NCBI GenBank assembly: GCA_025061935.1
Contig: JANWZY010000159.1
Coordinates: 1-7,069 of the forward strand
DNA length: 7,069 nt
Direction: 5' to 3'
DNA from: Verrucomicrobiia bacterium
GTDB lineage: Bacteria; Verrucomicrobiota; Verrucomicrobiia; Limisphaerales; DTLC01
Each line of letters begins with the position of its first letter. The first letter of the stretch is position 1. The notes under the pieces were generated by a model, which saw only the letters and a list, made by a program, of their open reading frames with translations, ran no database searches and was not told the origin of the DNA. The translations under genes were made by a program, and so were the position numbers. This document shows, piece after piece, positions 1 through 6,391 of this stretch.

Positions 1-351
1 TGAAGGCGAATCCAATAACCCGCTCGCCCCAATATGAACACCGCGCTCCAGCGCCTCCCGTGTCAAAAAACAGGCACGGATGCCCCGAAAATACCCTGCG
101 GCCAAAATCGGATTAGCCACAACCCCAACTCCCATGCTGGCGCTGGAACGCACACGCATCCAGTGCCCAGTTGCACCGTTGCGATGGTGCACCCCAGGCC
201 GAACCTCCGGTCTGCCGCAGCAGCGCCCGGGCTTTACTATCTGCCGCGCTGCCGGAGCCGGCGCGCCACCCACCCCACCAATGGTCAAAAATGCAGCAAG
301 TGTAAGCACACGAGTGCCTGCCCCGCCCAGGCACGGCTTAGTCTTCAGCAA
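1..351 (-). CDS. Possible secreted protein, N-terminal part only (runs off left edge)
   Basis: A minus-strand frame stays open for 117 codons from a TTG at 351-349 to the window edge, and its stop lies outside. From the TTG the product begins MLKTKPCLGGAGTR, followed by the hydrophobic run VLTLAAFLTIGGVGG (residues 15-29) and then APAPAARQ. That reads as a signal peptide: basic n-region, hydrophobic core, and an Ala-Pro-Ala type cleavage zone near residues 33-35. With the TTG start the gene overlaps the helicase stop codon (340-338) by 14 bases, which would suit translational coupling. A GTG at 309-307 is the alternative start, with an AGG seven bases ahead, but it loses the basic residues. 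I do not recognise the mature part; it is rich in Gly, Arg and Val and includes EALERGVHIGASGLL near the edge. The complementary plus-strand frame is also open, so openness alone is weak evidence. The signal peptide and the position behind the helicase are the main support. The function is unknown. Confidence 0.42.
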   Translation of the reverse strand, partial: MLKTKPCLGGAGTRVLTLAAFLTIGGVGGAPAPAARQIVKPGRCCGRPEVRPGVHHRNGATGHWMRVRSSASMGVGVVANPILAAGYFRGIRACFLTREALERGVHIGASGLLDSPS

Positions 352-3300
352 AAAGGTACTCGATGTCGCTGGCGGTGAGGCTGCGCGCGAACCCTTCCTC
401 ACCCAGCACATCAGCGATCGTCTGCGCCTTGCTCTGCTGCAGCTCCCAAATTTTCTCTTCGACGGTGTTCGGCGCGATCAAGCGGTACGCATTGACCGTG
501 TGCGTCTGGCCGATCCGGTGCGTCCGGTCTATTGCCTGTGCCTCGACCGCAGGGTTCCACCACGGGTCATACAACACGACGTAGCTGGCCGCTGTGAGAT
601 TTAGCCCCGTGCCCGCTGCACGTAAACTCAGCAAAAATACGCATGGGTCGGGATCGTTTTGGAACGCATTAACCACCTCCTGCCGGTGCTTCGTCTGCCC
701 GGTCAATATGTGCGTCTTGATCTGCCGCTGCGCGCACTCGAGCTGCAACAGCTCTAGCATTTGCACAAACTGGCTGAACACAAGCACCTTTTGACCCTCG
801 GCGAGTAACGTATCCAGAAGCTCGAACAGCGTGTCGGTCTTGCCGCTGGGCGAATCGTTCCCAACAAGCCGAGGATGGCAACAAATCTGGCGCAACCGCG
901 TCAGCGCTGCCAACACCTGGAGCTTGCTCCGATTCACCCCCTTCTCCTGCACGGCTTTCATGACCTCCTCGCGCGACCGCCGCAGTTCGGCGAGGTAAAG
1001 TTTCCGTTGCTCCTCGTGCAGCTCGCAGTCGCGCCGCTGCTCGATGCGGTCCGGTAGGTCTTGCGCAACCTGGCGTTTGAGCCGGCGCAAAATCAACGGC
1101 CTGACCTTGGCCGCAAGTTTACGCCGCGCGATCCGCACACTGCCCTCATCAGCCTCGCCGCGCGGGTCGTAAGTGCGGAGGAAATACTCCTGATCGCCCA
1201 AATACCCCGGCTGAATGAAATCAACAATGCTCCACAGATCGAGCAGTCGGTTCTCAAGTGGCGTGCCGGTCAGCGCTAGCCGATGCTCGCACTTAAGCTC
1301 TTTGACCGCCTGCGTAACCTGCGCCTCAGGGTTCTTGATGAACTGTGCCTCGTCCAAAATCACGGCGCGGAACTCGAACCGTTGCAACTCCTCCAGGTCG
1401 CGCCGCAACAGCGCGTAGTTTGTAACAATCAAATCGTGCTCCGGAATCTGATTCCGCAGGTTGTGCCTGGCCGCGCCGCTCTGCAGCACCAGCACCTTCA
1501 GGTCTGGCACGAACCGCTCGGCCTCGCGCCGCCAGTTTTGTAACACCGACGCAGGACAGATGACGAGCGAAGGCTTGGGGTCCTTCTTGTGCCGCTCCTT
1601 GAGCCATGCAAGCCAGGCCAGTGTCTGGACGGTCTTGCCCAAGCCCATGTCATCGGCCAGAATCCCCCCTAACTTCCGCTCGGTCAAATGGCAGAGGAAA
1701 TCGAACCCGTCCTTCTGGTACGGCCGCAACTTCGCCTTAACTGTTGCCGGCAATTTCGCCGACGGAATAGCGCGGAAGTTTTTCAGGCGCTCGCGCAGCG
1801 CGCGTGCCTCGGGCGTTTGCGCGAACCGCGCCATACCTTCATCGTCCAGGTGCGCCGCGCGCTCAAGCCCGATCTTTTGTGGCACGGGAATAAGCCCGTC
1901 CACGCCCAGATCAGCCATCGTCTCGTGCGCCGCCTGAACCGCCGCGGTATCCAGCTCGACCCAGCCGGCGTTCGGGAGTTTGACATACCGGCCTGTTGCA
2001 GTGGCAAGCCTCTCAAGGTCTGCCTTGGTCAGTTTTAGTCCCTCTTCTTCCCATTCGGCGCAAACAGAGAACCAATCTATACCGCTGCCTTTGACCAGCA
2101 GCCGCGGCTTAAGCCGACGGGGATTCAAAAACAGGCGATGGAACGCAGGGTTCCCCAGATAATCCGCTTCAGGGGGACGTGAAGGCCAAGCCATTGCTAG
2201 CGCAGTGAGGAATCCCTCGGTCGCGTCACCCACCCATAATCCGGGCTCGGGCGTGAACCAGTCCAGCTTCCGTAACCATGCAGTGGCTGGCTCAAGCCGC
2301 GGATCGTCAAGAATCTCGGGCCTGTCATTAGGCCGCCGCGCGTTCTGCGGGTCGGGCTGCCATTCGTGGCCGGTCCAGATCCACAAGCTTTTGTCCCGCT
2401 CGCTACGCGCAACCAACCGAAGCTGAATCGTTTCATCGAGCAACTCGAAAACAAACTGCGGCTTTGCCCGATGTACGATGCACAACTGGTCCCAGTCCAC
2501 CCCACAAGCTGGATAAGCCCGGCGCAAGTGCACCAGCAACTTGTGACTGAGCTTGCGTACCGGCACCGCCGGCGCACTGGCCCAGTTCTCAATCAGTGCT
2601 GGCGGAGGTGCATTGCGCAGCAGGTAAAACGTGTTCTTGACCAGCACCAGCGGTGGCCGTTGCCCGAAGAATTGCGCGTCTTTAATCTGGTACCGATCCC
2701 CACTCACCAGCGCGACCTGATGCGTCAACATCAGCTCGCCGTCGCGCCTTTCAATACTCGGGAGAAGCTCTGCCACCTGACCATCGAACCGGACAAATCC
2801 CCTGCCATCGGCGAACTCGAGCCTTCCAGCGTCGCCCCACCGCGCAAGCCATTGCAATAGCTCCAGGTCTTCAAGCAATAGTGTGGTCTCGCCGCCGCGT
2901 TTAGGCGTGTACGTCTCGGTCAGCCACCGGATGAACTCCCAGTCAGCCGGCGCAAAAAGCTCTTCCTCGTGCGTCGCGCGCCGGGTCAACTCGGCCAGTT
3001 CTTGGACGCTCTTTTGTTTCTCGCCGGCACGCGGGCGCTCGATCAGGACCGTCACAGCCAATTTGAACAGGCCAGGCACAGCCTTGTCCGGCTCAGGACT
3101 ACACACGACTCGCAGCGCAGCGCGCGGCGCGTCCAGATGCGTGGGCGTTGGCGGCAAAAGCCACTGCTCGAGCAGTTGAACTGTCTGGTCTTGCCGCTCC
3201 GACTTGAGCGCCTGCACGAACCGTTCCTCATTGGCGTACTCGGCCAGCTCGTTGGGCACGGGCCGCCTGGCGCGCAAAAACAAAAATGCCAGTTGCTCGA

Positions 3301-3607
3301 GCCGCGCCTTGCCTTGCACAGCCACCATTTGCTGCCACCAATCGGTGTCCGGAAAATCGCGCCGCGAAAGCGAGAGCTTCTCGAAGTAATCCTCAAGCAG
3401 CAGCCATGCGCGCTGCGGATCTGCGCAATAAGCGAAGTTCGAAAGCAACTGCTCGCGTTCCGCAATTGCAGACTGCGAATCAGACAACTGGCGACGCAGC
3501 TCAGCAAGCGCACCGTACGTCTGCTCCAGTACCTGATGATGCGCGTCGTACTTGGTAGCGCTGTTTGTGCGCCGCCCGTTACCGTTACGGCTTATACGTC
3601 TGGCCAT
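338..3607 (-). CDS. SNF2-family DEAD/DEAH-box helicase (Swi2/Snf2-like ATPase)
   Basis: Cytoplasmic DNA-dependent ATPase/translocase of helicase superfamily 2, SNF2 group, 1089 residues. The full C-terminal motor is visible: LRPYQKDG (627-634), Walker A DMGLGKT (653-659), motif Ia VICPASVLQNW (682-692), Walker B DEAQ (752-755), TGTPLEN (780-786) and LRRLKRQV (840-847). The second RecA lobe has VFSQF (943-947), AAGTGLNLTAA (997-1007) and QAIDRTHRIGQ (1024-1034). All catalytic motifs are intact. The first 620 or so residues are a long accessory region. Its scattered cysteines (61, 169, 368, 376, 516) do not form the CxC...CxH pattern of the SWIM zinc finger found in many bacterial SNF2 proteins. 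The ATG at 3607-3605 is the first start after an in-frame TGA at 3631-3629; the Shine-Dalgarno is weak (GGTGGTG). Known bacterial members (RapA and relatives) remodel protein-DNA or RNA polymerase complexes. The target here is unknown. The gene is separated from the polysaccharide genes by 252 bases and has its own candidate promoter. Confidence 0.95.
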   Translation of the reverse strand: MARRISRNGNGRRTNSATKYDAHHQVLEQTYGALAELRRQLSDSQSAIAEREQLLSNFAYCADPQRAWLLLEDYFEKLSLSRRDFPDTDWWQQMVAVQGKARLEQLAFLFLRARRPVPNELAEYANEERFVQALKSERQDQTVQLLEQWLLPPTPTHLDAPRAALRVVCSPEPDKAVPGLFKLAVTVLIERPRAGEKQKSVQELAELTRRATHEEELFAPADWEFIRWLTETYTPKRGGETTLLLEDLELLQWLARWGDAGRLEFADGRGFVRFDGQVAELLPSIERRDGELMLTHQVALVSGDRYQIKDAQFFGQRPPLVLVKNTFYLLRNAPPPALIENWASAPAVPVRKLSHKLLVHLRRAYPACGVDWDQLCIVHRAKPQFVFELLDETIQLRLVARSERDKSLWIWTGHEWQPDPQNARRPNDRPEILDDPRLEPATAWLRKLDWFTPEPGLWVGDATEGFLTALAMAWPSRPPEADYLGNPAFHRLFLNPRRLKPRLLVKGSGIDWFSVCAEWEEEGLKLTKADLERLATATGRYVKLPNAGWVELDTAAVQAAHETMADLGVDGLIPVPQKIGLERAAHLDDEGMARFAQTPEARALRERLKNFRAIPSAKLPATVKAKLRPYQKDGFDFLCHLTERKLGGILADDMGLGKTVQTLAWLAWLKERHKKDPKPSLVICPASVLQNWRREAERFVPDLKVLVLQSGAARHNLRNQIPEHDLIVTNYALLRRDLEELQRFEFRAVILDEAQFIKNPEAQVTQAVKELKCEHRLALTGTPLENRLLDLWSIVDFIQPGYLGDQEYFLRTYDPRGEADEGSVRIARRKLAAKVRPLILRRLKRQVAQDLPDRIEQRRDCELHEEQRKLYLAELRRSREEVMKAVQEKGVNRSKLQVLAALTRLRQICCHPRLVGNDSPSGKTDTLFELLDTLLAEGQKVLVFSQFVQMLELLQLECAQRQIKTHILTGQTKHRQEVVNAFQNDPDPCVFLLSLRAAGTGLNLTAASYVVLYDPWWNPAVEAQAIDRTHRIGQTHTVNAYRLIAPNTVEEKIWELQQSKAQTIADVLGEEGFARSLTASDIEYLFAED

Positions 3608-3643
3608 CTGAGTACACCACCAAACTGCTCAGTACTACTGACA

Positions 3644-3723
3644 GCCTACTTTATCTGCGAGAACAGGCACTACGGTCAACACAAAAGCGCAAAATTTTTT
3701 GCACGGCCTCCTCGCCTACTTTA
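3644..3723. repeat. Direct repeat pair GCCTACTTTA, 70 bases apart
   Basis: The ten bases GCCTACTTTA occur at 3644-3653 and again at 3714-3723, in the same orientation and exactly 70 bases apart start to start. Both lie in the gap between the decarboxylase and the helicase gene. The first copy overlaps the candidate helicase -10 element (TAAAGTAGGC on the minus strand). The repeat is seen directly. A regulatory role, such as paired sites for a DNA-binding protein, is only a guess. Confidence 0.4.
3650..3679 (-). promoter_or_regulatory. Candidate sigma-70-type promoter for the SNF2 helicase gene
   Basis: On the minus strand, TTGACC (3679-3674, five of six matches to TTGACA) is followed after 18 bases by GATAAA (3655-3650, four of six matches to TATAAT). 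Initiation would fall near 3643, leaving a leader of about 36 bases before the ATG at 3607. The location in the only sizeable gap of the window fits a separate transcription unit for the helicase. The -10 match is modest, and TAAAGT two bases further on is an alternative with a longer spacer. Confidence 0.4.
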
Positions 3724-3735
3724 ACGCAAGGCGTT
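3723..3735. other. Small perfect hairpin in the decarboxylase-helicase gap
   Basis: AACGC-AAG-GCGTT forms a five-base-pair stem with a three-base loop about 125 bases downstream of the decarboxylase stop codon. On the transcribed (minus) strand no run of T follows it, so it does not meet the usual form of an intrinsic terminator. A second, four-base-pair hairpin (CCCT-GCA-AGGG) lies at 3786-3796. Apart from these, the repeat pair and the candidate promoter, I see nothing defined in 3608-3859. No clear terminator separates the two genes. Confidence 0.2.
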
Positions 3736-3859
3736 CCATGCGGCACCACCCGCGCAGCGCAAATAATTTCGATAAGCCGATTAATCCCTGCAAGGGTAAA
3801 ACCTGCGCAGAAAGACCCGACCGCCCTGCAACATTGCGCATCCTGAAGACCCAAAGCAC

Positions 3860-4852
3860 TCAGCGCCGGCTTTTAAAGTATTCGATAGTCGCGCGCAGGC
3901 CCTCGGTCAACCCGACCCTGGGCGCCCAACCCAGATACTTGCGCGCACGTGTAATATCCGGTTGCCTACGGCGTGGATCATCCTTTGGCAACGGCTTGAA
4001 AACGATCCGGCTCCGCGAGCCAGTCAATCGAATCACCTCTCTCGCGAACTCTAAAATTGTAATTTCGGCTGGATTGCCCAAGTTCACCGGTTCGACAATG
4101 TCGCTCATCATGAGCCGATAAATCCCCTCGATCATGTCAGTGTAGTAACAGAAACTCCGCGTCTGGGTGCCGTCACCAAACACTGTGATGGGCTTGTTCG
4201 CCAGCGCCTGGCTGATAAATGCCGGCACAACGCGCCCGTCGTCCATGCGCATGCGCGGGCCGTATGTGTTAAATATCCGCGCGATCCGTGTCGGAATTCC
4301 ATGCTCACGGTGGTATGCCATGGCGAGCGCCTCGGCGAACCGCTTCGCCTCGTCGTAGCACCCGCGTGGGCCGATCGGGTTCACATTCCCCCAGTAATCC
4401 TCGCTCTGGGGGTGCACCAGCGGGTCGCCGTACACCTCCGAGGTTGATGCGAGCAGGAACCGCGCGCCCTTGTGCTTGGCCAGGCCCAGCGCCTTGTGCG
4501 TCCCGAGCGCGCCGACCTTGAGCGTTTGGATCGGCAACTCGAGGTAGTCAACCGGACTCGCAGGCGAAGCAAAATGCCACACGTAATCAACCGGCCCCGC
4601 AAGATAAATGTACTCGGTCACGTCCTGCTTAATGAAAGTGAAATTCGGGTTCCCGTACAGATGCGCGATGTTGTCGGTCGTGCCAGTGACAAGGTTATCG
4701 ATACCGATCACCTTGTGTCCACGCGCAATCAGCAGGTCAACTAGGTGCGAGCCTAAAAAACCTGCCGCACCGGTCACAACCGACACGGGTTGGGCAGATG
4801 CGCCGTGCCTGCGCTTGTGCGCCGCCTTCGGTGTGTGAGACCTGCTATTCAT
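3860..4852 (-). CDS. UDP-glucuronate decarboxylase (UDP-xylose synthase), extended SDR family
   Basis: Cytoplasmic NAD-dependent enzyme that would convert UDP-glucuronate to UDP-xylose through a 4-keto intermediate, supplying an activated pentose for the polysaccharide. It has 330 residues, the usual length. Visible features are the Rossmann glycine motif TGAAGFLG (27-34), an Asp after strand two (IDNLVTG, D52), ASPASPVDY (95-103), the active-site stretch STSEVYGDP (136-144) and the catalytic YxxxK pair Y166/K170 in CYDEAKR. RIFNTYGPRM (192-201), FGDGTQTRSF (225-234) and DDPRRRQPDI (291-300) follow. The combination STSEVYGDP...YWGNVNPIGPRGCYDEAKR is typical of UXS-type proteins rather than of dTDP-glucose dehydratases, to which such genes are often misassigned. 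A basic 20-residue tail (KAAHKRRH) precedes the fold. An in-frame TGA at 4858-4856 fixes the ATG at 4852 as the first possible start, though no clear ribosome binding site precedes it. It begins 42 bases after the sugar transferase stop and probably shares its transcript. Confidence 0.9.
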   Translation of the reverse strand: MNSRSHTPKAAHKRRHGASAQPVSVVTGAAGFLGSHLVDLLIARGHKVIGIDNLVTGTTDNIAHLYGNPNFTFIKQDVTEYIYLAGPVDYVWHFASPASPVDYLELPIQTLKVGALGTHKALGLAKHKGARFLLASTSEVYGDPLVHPQSEDYWGNVNPIGPRGCYDEAKRFAEALAMAYHREHGIPTRIARIFNTYGPRMRMDDGRVVPAFISQALANKPITVFGDGTQTRSFCYYTDMIEGIYRLMMSDIVEPVNLGNPAEITILEFAREVIRLTGSRSRIVFKPLPKDDPRRRQPDITRARKYLGWAPRVGLTEGLRATIEYFKSRR

Positions 4853-4894
4853 GCGTCAGGCCGGGTCTAACCAGGATCTAAGCACCGCAGCGTA

Positions 4895-6286
4895 TCACTT
4901 TGCCCCCTCAGCTCGTAACACGGCAGGAATTGTCCCGAGCAGTATCTTCAGATCGAGCCAAAGTGACCAGTTGTCAATGTACTCGAGGTCGAGCCGCACC
5001 CATTCTTTAAAATCAACGATCTTGTTTCTGCCCTTGATTTGCCACAGGCAGGTAAGCCCCGGCTTCACGCTGAGGCGCCTGCGATGCGACAATTCATCAA
5101 AGCACTTTACCTCTGCCACTGGTAACGGCCGCGGGCCAACCAAGCTCATTTCGCCCCGGAGCACGTTGTACAGTTGCGGCAGTTCATCCAAGCTGTATTT
5201 GCGCAGGAACCGGCCGATCGGCGTGACCCGCGGATCGTTTGTCATCTTGAACACCGGGCCGGACATCTCGTTAAACACAGCCAGCTCCTGCTTCCGCTGT
5301 TCCGCATCAGTGACCATTGTGCGGAACTTGTACATTGTGAACGGCTTGCCATTCAGTCCGCAACGCAACTGCTTGAAAAGCACCGGCCCAGGGGAAGTAA
5401 GTTTGATTAACAACGCAATAACAGCAAACACGGGCAACAGCAGGACCAGCAACACAGCCGCGCCCACAAAATCTATCACCTGCTTGGCAACACTTTGCCA
5501 TGACGGCTCAGGCGTGGACCTGAAAACCATCACCGGGTGCCCGTAAAAACTGTCGAAACTCGGCCGTGATATTTGCGGACTTAAAAAGTCCAACATTAGC
5601 CACGCCTCGACTCCCTCGGTCTCACACGCGCGCACCACCGCCTCAGCCAAACGCATGTCGCCATTTGAAATCGCTATGATCACTCCGTTCGCCGCATGTT
5701 CATGCATCAGTTCGATAAAACTGCTGAGTGACCTCTGGTCCAAATTGACTTCTGCAACAATCTCGATCTCGTCCTCGGGCTTGACCTTGAACCGTTCGCG
5801 GAACCGCTCAAGCCCCCCAGTTGTGCCCACTAACAAAAACGGCCGCTTCAGTTGCGCACGGGTGAATTTGGCCTGATAAAGCAGGCGCAACGCCTCCTCT
5901 TTTAACAAGACGAGCCCAAAACTGATTACCCCAAACCAAACGATGACCGAGCGCGCTAAAGTAAGCCTAAGGAAAAATACCGCCAAAATCAGCACCACGG
6001 TTGTAAGCGCGCATCCTTTGAAAAGCGGCCACACCACCCCTTTCCGCGGCCCGAGCAGCGGCCGGTCATAGAACCCGTTCGCTTCTAGCAGCAGCGGCGC
6101 GGCGGGAATCAAAATAAGATACAGCCAAACGTAATGGCTGAATGGCGATGGCGGTGGCAACCCGAAAAGTTCCATGACCAGCTCGTCCGCGCGGAGCAAG
6201 TAGGCCAGGCTGAACGCAAGCGCAAACAAGCACGCATCCAGCAATTGATGCAACTGCACACGAATCTGGCGCGCGCGACTTGTCAT
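4895..6286 (-). CDS. Exopolysaccharide polyprenyl glycosylphosphotransferase (sugar transferase)
   Basis: Inner-membrane enzyme that transfers a sugar-1-phosphate from a nucleotide sugar to undecaprenyl phosphate, the first step of repeat-unit assembly. From the ATG at 6286 it has 463 residues. The N-terminal part has hydrophobic segments near 18-31, 53-67, 94-108 and 112-128. A Rossmann-like cytoplasmic domain follows (LLVGTTGG, 151-158; CoA_binding_3 type). A hydrophobic helix at 270-296 then leads into the catalytic Bac_transf domain: SPGPVLFKQ (298-306), MYKFRTM (318-324), DPRVTPIGRFLRKYSLDELP (351-370) with the catalytic Asp-Glu pair D367/E368, MSLVGPRP (380-387) and KPGLTCLWQIKGR (408-420). 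The architecture and length match the WbaP/WcaJ-like and exosortase-locus transferases. A TTG at 6355 would add 23 Arg/Ser-rich residues; the ATG is preferred because the extension does not resemble family N-termini. The sugar it transfers cannot be read from sequence. Confidence 0.93.
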   Translation of the reverse strand: MTSRARQIRVQLHQLLDACLFALAFSLAYLLRADELVMELFGLPPPSPFSHYVWLYLILIPAAPLLLEANGFYDRPLLGPRKGVVWPLFKGCALTTVVLILAVFFLRLTLARSVIVWFGVISFGLVLLKEEALRLLYQAKFTRAQLKRPFLLVGTTGGLERFRERFKVKPEDEIEIVAEVNLDQRSLSSFIELMHEHAANGVIIAISNGDMRLAEAVVRACETEGVEAWLMLDFLSPQISRPSFDSFYGHPVMVFRSTPEPSWQSVAKQVIDFVGAAVLLVLLLPVFAVIALLIKLTSPGPVLFKQLRCGLNGKPFTMYKFRTMVTDAEQRKQELAVFNEMSGPVFKMTNDPRVTPIGRFLRKYSLDELPQLYNVLRGEMSLVGPRPLPVAEVKCFDELSHRRRLSVKPGLTCLWQIKGRNKIVDFKEWVRLDLEYIDNWSLWLDLKILLGTIPAVLRAEGAK

Positions 6287-6391
6287 ACGCCTACAATCAC
6301 GAGAATCGCCCGACACCACAACGCCCCGGCTTCGGCAGGCTTCCGCCGGACGCAAAACTCCACGTCTGCAGGGAACTCATGGTCATGAACC

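Noticed and set aside
113..334. Minus-strand 73-codon frame just after the helicase stop
   Set aside because: It competes with the overlapping frame that carries the signal peptide. Its own product (Trp/Gly/Cys-rich, ending HGSWGCG) shows nothing recognisable.
80..604. Plus-strand frame of 174 codons across the helicase 3' end
   Set aside because: Much of it is antisense to the conserved C-terminal motor. The product has a low-complexity Pro/Arg/Ala composition and no family features.
3688..3702. A/T tract CGCAAAATTTTTTGC as a possible terminator or origin-like element
   Set aside because: It is a single short A-tract/T-tract palindrome without repeated boxes or a GC stem. It more likely belongs to the AT-rich upstream part of the promoter region.
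2969..3724. Long plus-strand open frame (251 codons) opposite the helicase N-terminal half
   Set aside because: It lies antisense to a gene with strong helicase homology, its product is Arg/Gln/Leu-rich with no recognisable motif, and such mirror frames are common in GC-biased sequence.
3716..3841. Minus-strand ATG-started frame of 41 codons in the same gap
   Set aside because: The only AGG is directly adjacent to the ATG, so spacing is wrong for initiation, and the product is unremarkable.
3651..3854. Minus-strand TTG-started frame of 67 codons in the decarboxylase-helicase gap
   Set aside because: Weak start with no ribosome binding site and a Cys/Arg-rich product with no motif. It runs through the candidate helicase promoter.
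3835..3862. Possible terminator for the decarboxylase gene
   Set aside because: No GC-rich stem followed by a T run is present on the minus strand near the stop. The self-complementary TGCGCA elements at 3804-3809 and 3835-3840 are too short and too far apart.
3699..4121. Plus-strand 140-codon frame across the 3' end of the decarboxylase gene
   Set aside because: It is antisense to conserved SDR sequence, with no motif and no plausible initiation signal.
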